Of a stretch of DNA of 64,000 nucleotides, positions 39,524 through 48,169 are shown piece by piece. The notes under the pieces are model-generated. The model was given only the letters and a program-made list of their open reading frames with translations. It was not told the DNA's origin and made no database searches. Origin of the DNA: an uncultured Mucilaginibacter sp. (lineage in GTDB: Bacteria > Bacteroidota > Bacteroidia > Sphingobacteriales > Sphingobacteriaceae); assembly GCA_903864275.1 (NCBI GenBank), contig CAIPFE010000052.1, positions 83,137 to 147,136 on the forward strand, read 5' to 3'. Every line of letters starts with the position of its first letter. The first letter of the stretch is position 1. The position numbers and the translations under genes were made by a program.

Positions 39524-41968
39524 TTATAATAGTGGTTTATCCGCTTTATTGACGCTGCTGACAAATTCGCCAAGCGACATGCGGCTAATGCCGAGATGCG
39601 CAACAAACGCATCCAGCCCTTTAGCATAGGAGCCAAACGACGTGGCATAAATTTCGACTGCGGACTTTTCCGGCTTTTCCGTGGTATAAGCCAAATATTG
39701 ATGCAGGGATACCTCTACGCCATAAACTTCGCCAGTCGAACCGCGGCGAATATAGACTTCTTTGAAGCGGCCGCGGTTTTCCTTATTGCTGAGCTGGTTG
39801 ATGGTAAATATTTTCCGGCGTTCGATTTCGCTGATGGACAGCAGCGCGGCTATTTCCCGGTAGTTGTCCTTGAATTTGGTTTGGTCGAGCAAACAGATCG
39901 TATCGGAGTTGTTGACGATACTATCCTTTACGACTGCGTTACCGATAATATCGCCTAACTCCTGTGTAACGACGATTGCTTCACCCCAAAACTTCCTGAC
40001 GGTTTTATACAAGTAAAGGAGATAGCCGGCCATGAGCGGGCTTGCGATGGCTTTCCATGCTTCCTCCACCACGAGGCATTTGCGCCTGTCTTGACGGTAA
40101 CGCATTTTCTGTATAAAGACATCCATAATAATCAGTGTGACAATCGGAAATAAGACCTTGTGCTCTTTTATACTGTCGATTTCAAACACAATAAATCGTT
40201 CGCCAAACAGGGATTCGTCAGCCTGCTCATTCAAAATGGTTGCAAATTCGCCGCCCTTGTAAAACTTCTTCAGTACATACCGGAACTCATCATGGTCAAA
40301 GGGTATTTGTTCCTCCGTTTTGATCTCCGGAATTTTTACCAGCGCGAATTCGTAAAATGAATTAAAATCCATAACCGGATTATTCCCGGCAAACTGCTCA
40401 TTAAAGTAGGCGCTGATGGTATGGGAGATCACATCCCTTTCGACCTGGCTGATATTTCCTTCCGCGCCTTTCCAAAGCAGGCAGATCAGGGTAACCAGGA
40501 AATCCTTCTTCTCAATATTATATTCCTCAGCCTTTATGGCAAAAGGGTTCATGGTAATGGGCTTTTGATCGGTATAGGTGATATACTTACCGCCGTAGTA
40601 AGCGCAAAGCCCGGAATAGGAATGCCCGGTATCGACAATGACCATATCCATGTTGTAAAGGCAATACTGTTCGATCAACGCGTTCATAAAAAAGCTTTTG
40701 CCTGAACCGCTGGGCCCCAATACAAACTTATTCCGGTTATTGATACGACCTGTCCGCATCGGCAGGTCAGCGGGGTCGATGGCCGTCGGAATTCCCTGCC
40801 GGTCGGTAAATCGCACCAAAAAGTCCGATGGCTCGTCTTTCGGCATTGATTCCTTGAAGAAGAAACATAATGCCGCATCACAGGTGGTTAGAAACCAGTC
40901 GTATTTCTTCAGCTCAACCGCATTGCCTGGTAGGGCGCTTCGGAAAAGTTCCAGCTGGTTATAGGCATTCTTACTGGCGATTACACCGAGGCCGAACAAG
41001 GAGCTCTCAATAAAATTGGCCGTTTTCTGTATATCGTCCTTTGGTGCCGCCACTAAAATGTTAAAGTGGCAGTTAACTAACAACTGGTTCTCCCTTGCCA
41101 CGTCGGTTAAGAGTTGGTCAATATCCTCCACACAGATGAGGTTCGCCGGGTCAGGAATACCGGAATGCCGTTTCTTTTTCAGTTCCAGTTTCCGCAATGT
41201 GGCGGTTTGGTCGGGTATTTCGATCACCTGGTTATAAAGGATACTTTCACAGCCGGGTACTTTTAACAGGAAGGATAAAAAGTCGACCGGGAAGCCCTTT
41301 AACGTATCTTTTTCGTTCCATTCGATATGCGTACCGACCTCGGAAGGCAGGTCGATACTGTCAATATTTACCAGGCTGATACTCCTTACAGATCGTTCAC
41401 CCATTTGCAACTCGGTATCGCCTGGCGCCACGTTTTCCAGCGAGATCGGGCCGCTGCTGAAATTCATGCCCAGGCATTGCATGACCAGTTTGTTAAGTTG
41501 TTTTTCGTTTAACAGCACAGGGCCTGTTTTCGCGGCCTCCAGTACGTCCAGCACTTTGGCGACCGATTGGCGGAAATCGCGCAGCGCCTTTTGATCATAA
41601 ACATAAAAAGCGCCTTTTCTGACTTGGCGGGTAATAGTCAAATAAGTTCTGACTTCCGTATAAACGCGGCCGTTGAAATGTTCGTTATATTTGTTTTGCA
41701 GATACTCCCCGGCCTGCTTCAGCGGGTAAACCGAACGGCTGAAAATATCCTGCTTTTGGAGTAAGTAACCATCGCCCAGGAGTTTTACTATATTGATCAG
41801 CAGGTTATGGTAATCATCGTATGCTTCCGGCGACGCGGCATATTGTTCTACCGGGTTCTTCAGTGAAATGACCACCGAAAAATCACCGTTCAGGCCAAAC
41901 AGCAGGTCATAACCGCCATCGGCTGCAATGCCGGCATAAGGCAATTTAAATTCGGATTTTGGGGCCAT
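39524..41968 (-). CDS. traG: VirB4-type conjugation ATPase (TraG of CTnDOT-like systems)
   Basis: 814 residues. N-terminal half resembles VirB4/TraC (GIAADGGYDLLFGLNGDFSVVISLKNPVE). Walker A is KFVLGPSGSGKSFFMNALIEQY, followed by VIVDTGHSYSGLCAYYGGKYITY, CLVVEEAWKAIASPLMAGYLLYLYKTVRKFWGEAIVVTQELGDI (Walker B and sensor). It energises assembly and secretion. Length is normal. Its start overlaps the TraF-type gene by 23 bases. Confidence 0.88.
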   Translation of the reverse strand: MAPKSEFKLPYAGIAADGGYDLLFGLNGDFSVVISLKNPVEQYAASPEAYDDYHNLLINIVKLLGDGYLLQKQDIFSRSVYPLKQAGEYLQNKYNEHFNGRVYTEVRTYLTITRQVRKGAFYVYDQKALRDFRQSVAKVLDVLEAAKTGPVLLNEKQLNKLVMQCLGMNFSSGPISLENVAPGDTELQMGERSVRSISLVNIDSIDLPSEVGTHIEWNEKDTLKGFPVDFLSFLLKVPGCESILYNQVIEIPDQTATLRKLELKKKRHSGIPDPANLICVEDIDQLLTDVARENQLLVNCHFNILVAAPKDDIQKTANFIESSLFGLGVIASKNAYNQLELFRSALPGNAVELKKYDWFLTTCDAALCFFFKESMPKDEPSDFLVRFTDRQGIPTAIDPADLPMRTGRINNRNKFVLGPSGSGKSFFMNALIEQYCLYNMDMVIVDTGHSYSGLCAYYGGKYITYTDQKPITMNPFAIKAEEYNIEKKDFLVTLICLLWKGAEGNISQVERDVISHTISAYFNEQFAGNNPVMDFNSFYEFALVKIPEIKTEEQIPFDHDEFRYVLKKFYKGGEFATILNEQADESLFGERFIVFEIDSIKEHKVLFPIVTLIIMDVFIQKMRYRQDRRKCLVVEEAWKAIASPLMAGYLLYLYKTVRKFWGEAIVVTQELGDIIGNAVVKDSIVNNSDTICLLDQTKFKDNYREIAALLSISEIERRKIFTINQLSNKENRGRFKEVYIRRGSTGEVYGVEVSLHQYLAYTTEKPEKSAVEIYATSFGSYAKGLDAFVAHLGISRMSLGEFVSSVNKADKPLL

Positions 41969-42254
41969 ATAAATGGATCTTTTTGAGGTTGGAGGGATGA
42001 ATTAAGATTTCGCGGGAGCGGGATTTGGCATGGAGGCCTTTTTTCTGTTTGCCTGCCAGGTATAAAAGGCCGCCTGTGATACTGCCCGCCAGCACTAACG
42101 CACCAAGCCACATATTGACCAGCGACATAGTTAGCGCGCCGAGTACCAACCCGCCAAGCAGGATGCCCACGCCCCAGTAAATGAATTTTCCCTGGAAGCC
42201 TTTAAAAATAAGGGGCTTTTGGAGCCCCTTATAAACAGCAAATCGTTTAGCCAT
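41946..42254 (-). CDS. TraF-like DUF4133 membrane protein
   Basis: 102 residues with two membrane helices (GKFIYWGVGILLGGLVLGALTMSLV and LVLAGSITGGLLYLAG) and RFAVYKGLQKPLIFKGFQ at the N-terminus. This matches DUF4133, the TraF/VirB3-like protein of CTnDOT-like elements. The stop and the VirB4-type start overlap. Confidence 0.8.
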   Translation of the reverse strand: MAKRFAVYKGLQKPLIFKGFQGKFIYWGVGILLGGLVLGALTMSLVNMWLGALVLAGSITGGLLYLAGKQKKGLHAKSRSREILIHPSNLKKIHLYGPKIRI

Positions 42255-42562
42255 TAGGTTAAGCCGAAGAAAGCTTTAACAATCAGGGCGGATACGACCA
42301 GGAACACGCAACTTCCTCCCCAGCCCATTAATTCTTTATTAATGTCCTGGTCGCCCGAATTCCACTTGGAGTAGACGCGGATCGCGCCGACGATCCCGAC
42401 GATGCCACCGATCACCAGGGCGATGTTACTGGCAGGGTCCACATAGGTTTTCAGGGTAGAGGTTGCGGTGTTGATACCGGTCACACCACTTTGGGCAAAG
42501 GCCGAAGCCGAACCAAGGGCCAGCAGCACTGCTGTCGCCCACACACGTTTCAATTTGTTCAT
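42254..42562 (-). CDS. TraE-like DUF4134 pilin-type protein 1
   Basis: 102 residues from ATG 42562 (MNKLKRVWATAVLLALGSASAFAQ). A signal peptide and two hydrophobic helices (ASNIALVIGGIVGIVGAIRVYSKW and WGGSCVFLVVSALIVKAFFG) match DUF4134 / VirB2-like pilins. The longer upstream reading is spurious, since it overlaps the second DUF4134 gene. The stop overlaps the DUF4133 start by one base. Confidence 0.82.
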   Translation of the reverse strand: MNKLKRVWATAVLLALGSASAFAQSGVTGINTATSTLKTYVDPASNIALVIGGIVGIVGAIRVYSKWNSGDQDINKELMGWGGSCVFLVVSALIVKAFFGLT

Positions 42563-42654
42563 TCGAAATAGGGGTATTAAATTGTTGGTAAAAAAGAAAG
42601 CGGCCGCTTTCGCAAACCGCTTCCGGGTTATTTGGGGTATTAAATTTCGATGGG

Positions 42655-42951
42655 TCAGATACCGAAAAGGGCTTGTAAAAACGCACCTGCCAGTATCATA
42701 AATAAGGCGGCGAAAAACCATCCGGCTACGGCCTGGTCGATACGTGGATGTCCCATTTGCCAGTTATGGAAAATCCGGACGGCACCCAAAATGCCGAAGA
42801 TAGCGGCAATCACGAGGCTGCAGTCCAATGCCGAAAAAAAGGATGATGTCAGCGAAGCTTGTGCCTGCTGCATTTCATCCAGGCCAGGCTGTGCATCACA
42901 AACCGTAATTACCAATAACAGCAATGCGATCAGTCCGATGTATTTTTTCAT
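42655..42951 (-). CDS. TraE-like DUF4134 pilin-type protein 2
   Basis: 98 residues with signal peptide (KKYIGLIALLLLVITVCDAQ) and two hydrophobic helices (LVIAAIFGILGAVRIFHNWQ, AVAGWFFAALFMILAGAFLQALFG). It shares with its downstream neighbour the Gly-x-Val-Gly/GILGAVR motif and the WNxG-type loop, so the pair arose by duplication. VirB2-like pilins are often single; two genes may give two pilin types. Confidence 0.8.
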   Translation of the reverse strand: MKKYIGLIALLLLVITVCDAQPGLDEMQQAQASLTSSFFSALDCSLVIAAIFGILGAVRIFHNWQMGHPRIDQAVAGWFFAALFMILAGAFLQALFGI

Positions 42952-42952
42952 A

Positions 42953-43255
42953 TTAGAAACTTACTTGCCTGGTTATGTCGATTACCTCCTTCCTTGCCAG
43001 GATGAAAACATCCTTCAGCAAAACCCCGCCCGAGGCAATCATTTCGGACGGAGCTTTTACGGCACTTTTGGGGTGATCATTTTCCAATAGCTTTTCCGCT
43101 TCATGCGGCATTATACTTTCGGAAAAGGTCAGTTCGTTAGTGGCTGGTTTTAGGGAGCCTGCCTTTTGGCTGCCCGTTAAATCCAGTAGAATGATCACCA
43201 GGTAATACAGGCAGTAAATACCGGCGACCCATAGTAAAAAATGTATCCAATTCAT
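42953..43255 (-). CDS. Small membrane protein of the tra operon
   Basis: 100 residues: one membrane helix (FLLWVAGIYCLYYLVIILLDL) and a soluble C-terminal region (LKPATNELTFSESIMPHEAEKLLEND, FILARKEVIDITRQVSF). TraD-position protein of the CTnDOT-like order. No named domain. Its start overlaps the DUF3408 gene stop by 4 bases. Confidence 0.6.
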   Translation of the reverse strand: MNWIHFLLWVAGIYCLYYLVIILLDLTGSQKAGSLKPATNELTFSESIMPHEAEKLLENDHPKSAVKAPSEMIASGGVLLKDVFILARKEVIDITRQVSF

Positions 43256-43590
43256 AATTCGAGTTTTTGAAGGTGTTGTTTAATGATTGTTTTTAATTCC
43301 GGGTGCCGTTCCAAAAATTGATTGACGGCATAGCCAACGACTTTATTTACCTCTATCCCCGTCGCCATTTTGAGGTGGTGGAGCATTTGCGCGGTCTGGG
43401 TTTCAAATCGTACATGCAGCATCTTTTTATGGTCCGCCAGGTCGTATGCCCTTAGCAATTCAATCACAGGGGGTATAACCGCCAGTTTCTTTTCCTTTTT
43501 CTTTTCCGCCGGGGCTTCCATCGCTGCCGGTGTTTCGGTTTTAGCAATTTTGCTGCGCAGCTGGTCGGCCAGCGATTTAATCTCACTCAT
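43252..43590 (-). CDS. DUF3408-type conjugation protein
   Basis: 112 residues. A Lys/Glu-rich, Pro-Ala linker is followed by the DUF3408-like segment LLRAYDLADHKKMLHVRFETQTAQMLHHLKMATGIEVNKVVGYAVNQFLERHPELKTII. The region resembles a ribbon-helix-helix-type DNA-binding module. Present in the TraB/C position of many Bacteroidota tra regions. Function unknown. It overlaps the ParA-type gene by 8 bases. Confidence 0.72.
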   Translation of the reverse strand: MSEIKSLADQLRSKIAKTETPAAMEAPAEKKKEKKLAVIPPVIELLRAYDLADHKKMLHVRFETQTAQMLHHLKMATGIEVNKVVGYAVNQFLERHPELKTIIKQHLQKLEL

Positions 43591-44215
43591 TTTTTTGATG
43601 GATATGGTTGTTGTAAATGCACTCCAGCACCGGGCGGACCACCGGAAAAATGCTCAGGGGCGTTTCAAAGGTGCTGATCCGCTGGAGATCGATGCGGTCA
43701 GCAATTACCGGGGAAATAACGCCGAATTTTTTCAGCTGTTCGTCGACATCGCTTTGCGTTTCGTATTTGACATTGGCTTTAACGCGGTTAGGCACAAAAA
43801 CAAGCGGCACTTCCGGGTTGATCTTTTTCAGCACCACCGCGAATAAGATGGTCGATTCAAAACTGAGTTCGTCATAAGCGAACGGGCAGATCACCAGGCC
43901 TGAGGATTGGAATACGGAGATCAAACCGTCGTCATCCAGTTTGCCGGGCAGGTCCAATAGAAACAGTTGCTTCTTGTTTTGCGTGAATACTTCCTTCATG
44001 TCTGGGAAATCCTCCAAACCTGCAGCGATCACCTCGTAAGGTTCCTCGTTTTCCAGCACTTTGGCTTTTTCATATTTCTGCGCGATGGATTGCTGGTAAT
44101 CCAGGTCGATCACCGTGACCTTGTGCTTTTTTACCAGTGATAAATAATTAGCCAGTAAAAGCGCGAGCGTGCTCTTTCCAGCCCCGCCTTTCTGGTTTCC
44201 GATAAGAATGATCAT
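43583..44215 (-). CDS. traA: TraA-like ParA-family ATPase
   Basis: 210 residues from ATG 44215. P-loop IILIGNQKGGAGKSTLALLLANYLS at 1-25 with the deviant Walker A of ParA/MinD proteins, KVTVIDLDYQQSIAQKYEKA, QLFLLDLPGKLDDDG and VFVPNRVKANV. These partition-type ATPases accompany relaxase genes in CTnDOT-like elements (traA). The longer reading to 44278 lacks family sequence in its first 22 residues. Confidence 0.85.
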   Translation of the reverse strand: MIILIGNQKGGAGKSTLALLLANYLSLVKKHKVTVIDLDYQQSIAQKYEKAKVLENEEPYEVIAAGLEDFPDMKEVFTQNKKQLFLLDLPGKLDDDGLISVFQSSGLVICPFAYDELSFESTILFAVVLKKINPEVPLVFVPNRVKANVKYETQSDVDEQLKKFGVISPVIADRIDLQRISTFETPLSIFPVVRPVLECIYNNHIHQKNE

Positions 44216-44228
44216 ATATTTTAATTTG

Positions 44229-45563
44229 CTAAGTTTTCTTTCGTCTGCGCTTGCGTCCGTGAGTAGCCTCATCGTCAATGTCGGGTGCTATATAGGGTGC
44301 GGGTATAGCTATATACTGGCGGCTGATTTCTTCAGTAATCTCCTCGCTTTGGTAGTATTGCCGGTATAATTCATTCAGCGCCGGTTCGTCCAGCAGTTCA
44401 TCCACCTGGATAAATGTTTGACTGGCCTGGTCTTCCAGGAAGAGATGGCCGCCCCTTTCATTGAGGTTTAAACCCAAATGGTGCAACCCTTGAATCAGGT
44501 CAGGGTAATTATTAATCGCTGCTTCCAGTATGGCTTTATAATAAGCAGTTGTTTCACTGTCTAAATCCCGGCGGTTTTCCGGAATGTCCGGCTGGTTTAT
44601 GTCATTGTCGAAATCCCCGCGTTGTGCTTTAGTATTCAACAATTCCACTAATGGCATAATCTCGCCCCCTTTATAAACCGCTTTCCCGGAATGATCGATC
44701 ACGGAATAACCGTATGGGGGTTTGCCGTCCTTCGCGTGGAATATTAAAGCCAGTCCTAATTTGTTTTTCAGGTATTCAGCAAATTCCGAGGTATAGGCGC
44801 CTGTTTTTTGCTTGTAGCTGCCGGGCGAAGTAATAAAGGCAGGCATTAAACCTGTATCGTGCAGCGCGGCATATTTATGAAACTGGGCCTTAATTTGCGC
44901 TTTCCGCCCTGGATGGTAAACTGAATTTTTTAATCGTTCTTCAATTTTGCTTCTTTCAAATTCGCCTTGTTGCTTACCGAATTTGATGAGTTGTATCATA
45001 CCATCTTGCTCCCTTAGCAGATATCCCTGGTTTTCCAGTATCATAAAAAATTGCGCTTTTGTAGAGAAATTATAAGTCAGGGCTTTTGCAATATCTAACG
45101 CCGCATTGTGTTTTTCATCAATTCCCAAAACCACATTCAGGTTGTGGACAGCGCGGATATTTTCAAAGCCGCTATTGATCTTTTTCCCTTGTTTATCAAT
45201 CCTGGTTGACACAGCATGTATATGATTATTACCGGTGTCCTTGTGGTAAATGAGCAAATATGGCTGCTCTCCGTAACCCATTTTTTCCAGCCATTGGATG
45301 GCTATTTCGGTCAGTGCATGTTTGTCATAACTTTTACCTTCAGCGGAAATGGCCACATGGAACTGCGGTTTTTTGACCGCTTTATTGTTGGCCGAAATGG
45401 ATTTTAAATAGTTTTTATAATCTTCCGGGCGTAAATTTTGCAGGCCTTGCAGTGCGCCGAAATTAGCTACGGTCATTAGTTCGCCTTTATCGCGGTCTAC
45501 CTTGGTCATATTGTAGGTTACGCCGCTGAACGAAGCGGAGGAAGAAAGTATCCTTACAATCAT
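44229..45563 (-). CDS. mobB: MobB-like relaxase
   Basis: 444 residues of the relaxase/mobilization nuclease family. The HUH-like metal motif is HKDTGNNHIHAVSTRID at about 106-122, with a Tyr-containing N-terminus (SSASFSGVTYNMTKVD) that supplies nicking tyrosines. It nicks the transfer origin and pilots the strand. C-terminal residues are basic (EATHGRKRRRKKT). Positions of the gene before TraA and after a small membrane protein match mob operons. Active-site motifs are intact. Confidence 0.87.
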   Translation of the reverse strand: MIVRILSSSASFSGVTYNMTKVDRDKGELMTVANFGALQGLQNLRPEDYKNYLKSISANNKAVKKPQFHVAISAEGKSYDKHALTEIAIQWLEKMGYGEQPYLLIYHKDTGNNHIHAVSTRIDKQGKKINSGFENIRAVHNLNVVLGIDEKHNAALDIAKALTYNFSTKAQFFMILENQGYLLREQDGMIQLIKFGKQQGEFERSKIEERLKNSVYHPGRKAQIKAQFHKYAALHDTGLMPAFITSPGSYKQKTGAYTSEFAEYLKNKLGLALIFHAKDGKPPYGYSVIDHSGKAVYKGGEIMPLVELLNTKAQRGDFDNDINQPDIPENRRDLDSETTAYYKAILEAAINNYPDLIQGLHHLGLNLNERGGHLFLEDQASQTFIQVDELLDEPALNELYRQYYQSEEITEEISRQYIAIPAPYIAPDIDDEATHGRKRRRKKT

Positions 45564-45569
45564 GGGCAG

Positions 45570-45775
45570 CTATTTTGTATCTGGAGATAAACTATCCGGC
45601 TATTTTGTACCGGGATACAATGGATGGCTGTATCAGGAGATTTTGTATCGCGATATTTTGTATCTGTGTGTCGGGATATAATGTATCGGGATATATTATA
45701 TCCTGGTATCTTGTATCTGTGTATCGGGCTATAATATATCGGGATATAATATATCCTGCTATTTTGTATCCTGCT
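45570..45775. repeat. AT-rich palindromic repeat block in the mob operon
   Basis: It contains two 53-bp tandem units starting at 45658 and 45711 (TTGTATCTGTGT, then CGGG-TATAAT). Each holds a perfect 15-base palindrome, GGATATATTATATCC (45689-45703) and GGATATAATATATCC (45742-45756). Further TTTTGTATC motifs recur across 45570-45770. The left part lies between the relaxase gene and a membrane-protein gene. It could be a protein-binding array for the relaxosome or part of the transfer origin. Confidence 0.75.
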
Positions 45776-46124
45776 CAATTTTATCCAGCATATCTTCCGG
45801 CACATCCTCATTCTGATAAATCCCGTACTTGTCTTTATATAAGATATTCCATGCCGGGTTCGCATTGATTGGGTGCGCGGGGGCCAAAACCAATACGGTA
45901 TCTTTCGTAAATTCAAAAATGGCCCGGTCATCCGTGTTAAAGGATGGCGGCGAAATTGCTGCTGATTGCTCATCATATTTCGGCAAGGGCATCGATGATG
46001 TATCGTCAGGCTTCCCCCCTGTGCCTGACCGTAGGTAAAAGAAAATATTGCCTGCCAGCAGCAAAACAATGACAACAGCCGTTACCGGCCCGGAAAAAAT
46101 AGTAATGGTTCTCTGTGTTTCCAT
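45759..46124 (-). CDS. Small membrane protein of the mob operon
   Basis: 121 residues: one N-terminal membrane helix (VTAVVIVLLLAGNIFFYL) and an acidic soluble part (YDEQSAAISPPSFNTDDRAIFEF, APAHPINANPAWNILYKDKYGIYQN). It has no named domain. Its 3' end overlaps the repeat block by a few bases, a sign that the repeats expanded against the coding limit. Function unknown. Confidence 0.6.
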   Translation of the reverse strand: METQRTITIFSGPVTAVVIVLLLAGNIFFYLRSGTGGKPDDTSSMPLPKYDEQSAAISPPSFNTDDRAIFEFTKDTVLVLAPAHPINANPAWNILYKDKYGIYQNEDVPEDMLDKIEQDTK

Positions 46125-46153
46125 GATATTTAATTATAAAGGGTGATTAGTTA

Positions 46154-46567
46154 TCATTTAGCGGCCATTTGCCGGATAATTTGGCGTAAGGCGATAGTCA
46201 GTTCGTTTTGCTGCAGGTTATACTGCTCAAAAAGCTGTTTAAAATGGTCTGCAACCACCGGGGATAGGACATCCTTTTTTTGCAGGATGTTGGCATAGCG
46301 GGCAAGCTGATTGATGTTATTGCCGGAACGGCCGAGTTCAGCGCCGATGGCATCCAGCCTGGCAATTAATTCTTTAGCATTGATAACGATAGCTTTGCCG
46401 TCCTGCAACAGCCTTTGCCTGATCAATTCGGTTTTGGTAATACCTAATTCCTGCTCCAATGCAAGGACGATCTTATATTCATCTTCGGTAAACCGGACAT
46501 CGATCTTCTTCGTCCGTTTCCCCTCCGTTAATTGCGGCCTGCCTTTTAATTTCTGGTAAGCGTTCAT
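46154..46567 (-). CDS. mobA: MobA-like relaxosome accessory protein
   Basis: 137 residues from ATG 46567 (MNAYQKLKGRP). The N-terminus is basic, then KIDVRFTEDEYKIVLALEQELGITKTELIRQRLL (ribbon-helix-helix-like), GAELGRSGNNINQLARYAN and LRQIIRQMAAK. This is the MobA/MobC-type relaxosome protein that binds near the transfer origin. An intergenic leader with inverted repeats lies upstream (46568-46762). Confidence 0.8.
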   Translation of the reverse strand: MNAYQKLKGRPQLTEGKRTKKIDVRFTEDEYKIVLALEQELGITKTELIRQRLLQDGKAIVINAKELIARLDAIGAELGRSGNNINQLARYANILQKKDVLSPVVADHFKQLFEQYNLQQNELTIALRQIIRQMAAK

Positions 46568-46762
46568 AAGAGAATACGAGTTGCGAGTATTCGATACCCC
46601 TTCATCTTGAGCGGAGGCACGGAGCGAAAGTTGAAGGCAAGATTCTGATTGGCTGGCGAAAACGACGAAGGAGTTTTTGTCGGACAAGAAGACATCTTGC
46701 CGGTAGAAAAACCAAAATGTATCCTGGTAGCACGATACATTATCTCTGGATATTTTCGGCAT
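46568..46762. promoter_or_regulatory. Leader with inverted repeats, candidate oriT
   Basis: No gene is credible in this stretch. It contains an exact inverted repeat AATGTATC (46716-46723) / GATACATT (46734-46741) and GAATAC (46572-46577) / GTATTC (46587-46592). In CTnDOT-like elements the transfer origin lies upstream of mobA, which is exactly this position. The nick site cannot be read from the sequence. Confidence 0.45.
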
Positions 46763-47674
46763 TTATGTGCCTCTACTAACCGTGCGAGTCTTTTTTGTTT
46801 TTCGAACCAGCATCTCGTTGTAGTCATTGAAATCCTTATAACTGGCAGACTGGTCAATCGCCCGGGGCAATGCCCTGATAAAATCGGCGCAGGCTAACCG
46901 TCCGGTATAATCCTGGTCGAAGAAAACGCTGATCTCTAAAAAGTCTTTGGCCTTACGGATTGCCGATTCGAGCAACGTAGCTGAATTTAATACCAGGATG
47001 CTGTCTGAAGAAAAAGGGCTTTCAGTTAGCCAACTGAGGTAATTAAAGTAGCCTTCAAACACGGCGACCTTTGTTTCGTCACGGCTGATAAATGTTATGG
47101 CCTTATGGCCGAGGCAGCCTTTGAAATAAAGGTTTCTGACTTCCCAGGAGCCCAATTCGTTCTGCCAGCCGGCAGCGAAAAATTGCTTGCGGTTCTTTTG
47201 TTCATCTTGGACGTAATAATAAACTTCCTGTAAATGATCTTTTGCCACTTCCCAAATGCCACGGCTTGTTATATATTCGGTAATAGCCGGGTTGCAGCCT
47301 AATGGCATCACGTTCTCGACACAATAATGAGGTAATTTAGTGGCGTGTTTTCTAATCCTTTTTTCGGTTGGGATAGCTGAGAATTCCTGCCTTGAAACTG
47401 TTGCAATCTTTTTCAGCGCTTCGATAAACGTCAGTTTCCAGTAGGCCATCGCAAAATCGATAATGTTGCCGCCGTTGGCAGTACCATGATCATACCATAC
47501 GTTTAGTTCCTTGTTTACGGAAAACGATGGTTTCGTATCGGAGTCGCGCAGCACACTGATGTAAATCAGTTCCCTTCCGGCGCGTTTGGCGGGTTCGTGT
47601 CCCAATGAGGTTAGCAAGTCAACGAGCGAAACCTGCTCCTTGATGTCTTTTGCATTTAAATTTAATGTTTGCAT
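46763..47674 (-). CDS. CHC2/Toprim primase-type protein
   Basis: 303 residues. The N-terminus is CHC2-zinc-finger-like (VSLVDLLTSLGHEPAKRAGRELIYISVLRDSDTKPSFSVNKELNVWYDHGTANGGNIIDFAMAYWK) but without a Cys-Cys pair. The Toprim part has the catalytic Glu in VAVFEGYFNYLSWL and the D-x-D motif in ISVFFDQDYTGRLACADFI. Elements use such proteins to prime the transferred strand. It is 13 bases after the small DNA-binding-protein gene. Confidence 0.78.
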   Translation of the reverse strand: MQTLNLNAKDIKEQVSLVDLLTSLGHEPAKRAGRELIYISVLRDSDTKPSFSVNKELNVWYDHGTANGGNIIDFAMAYWKLTFIEALKKIATVSRQEFSAIPTEKRIRKHATKLPHYCVENVMPLGCNPAITEYITSRGIWEVAKDHLQEVYYYVQDEQKNRKQFFAAGWQNELGSWEVRNLYFKGCLGHKAITFISRDETKVAVFEGYFNYLSWLTESPFSSDSILVLNSATLLESAIRKAKDFLEISVFFDQDYTGRLACADFIRALPRAIDQSASYKDFNDYNEMLVRKTKKTRTVSRGT

Positions 47675-47687
47675 AATGAATCGTGTT

Positions 47688-47963
47688 TTATAGATAGCGC
47701 AGCAAGTCTATCGCCTTGGCGACCGCTTCAATTTCGAGCCGGTCGATACGCCAGGCAGCGGAATGATCGCCATCTTTGCGTGGTGTGATCAGGCCCTGGT
47801 CGATCCAGTTCTCGACATGTTTGCGCCCGAATAAGCGGAAAGCTTCTGATTTTTTCAGGTAAGAGCGTAAGTGCCCGGTTTTGATGAGCGCCTCTATAGC
47901 GCCGAGTTCGGCACCGCAATTGAACAGGCGCGTAAAAATGTGGGGGGATATTTCGTTTTCCAT
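47688..47963 (-). CDS. Small helix-turn-helix (excisionase-like) protein 1
   Basis: 91 residues. IEALIKTGHLRSYLKKSEAFRLFGRKHVENWIDQGLITP and IDRLEIEAVAKAID give a MerR-like/excisionase-type winged helix. The paralogue at 48170-48460 has the same KAEAYRFFGRSDVDRWIAEGLITP motif. Such proteins control excision, transfer or primase expression in Bacteroidota elements. Binding site unknown. Confidence 0.65.
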   Translation of the reverse strand: MENEISPHIFTRLFNCGAELGAIEALIKTGHLRSYLKKSEAFRLFGRKHVENWIDQGLITPRKDGDHSAAWRIDRLEIEAVAKAIDLLRYL

Positions 47964-47967
47964 AAAA

Positions 47968-47995
47968 AAAGGGAGACAAAATATTGCCTCCCTTT
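47968..47995 (-). terminator. Terminator between the two small DNA-binding genes
   Basis: AAAGGGAG and CTCCCTTT stem with a 12-base loop; read leftward it is followed by T. It sits just upstream of the second gene's start, so the two genes can be expressed separately. Confidence 0.7.
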
Positions 47996-47999
47996 TAAT

Positions 48000-48169
48000 A
48001 TATTTTCGGGATTACTCACCTCATATCCTACGATACGGACCGTCGTCTGCCCATGCGCTTTCGGTATCTTGCGGTTTTACGCTCACCTTCGCATGATTTC
48101 CTGTTGTTAGCAGGTTAATGCTTCATCCCCGGATGTCAAAGAGCTTTCAGGCAGGCACAAAGGCATACC
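48000..48169. other. Noncoding interval, little visible
   Basis: 170 bases with no supportable gene and no strong hairpin beyond the terminator at its left end. It presumably carries the promoter of the 91-residue gene. Confidence 0.4.

Noticed and set aside
45570..45775. CRISPR array
   Set aside because: Repeats are unequal, internal palindromes vary, and there are no regular spacers or cas genes.
45560..46075. Minus-strand open frame with repeated Tyr/Ile/Arg residues
   Set aside because: It only reads through the palindromic repeat block and the opposite phase of the small membrane protein gene at 45759-46124.
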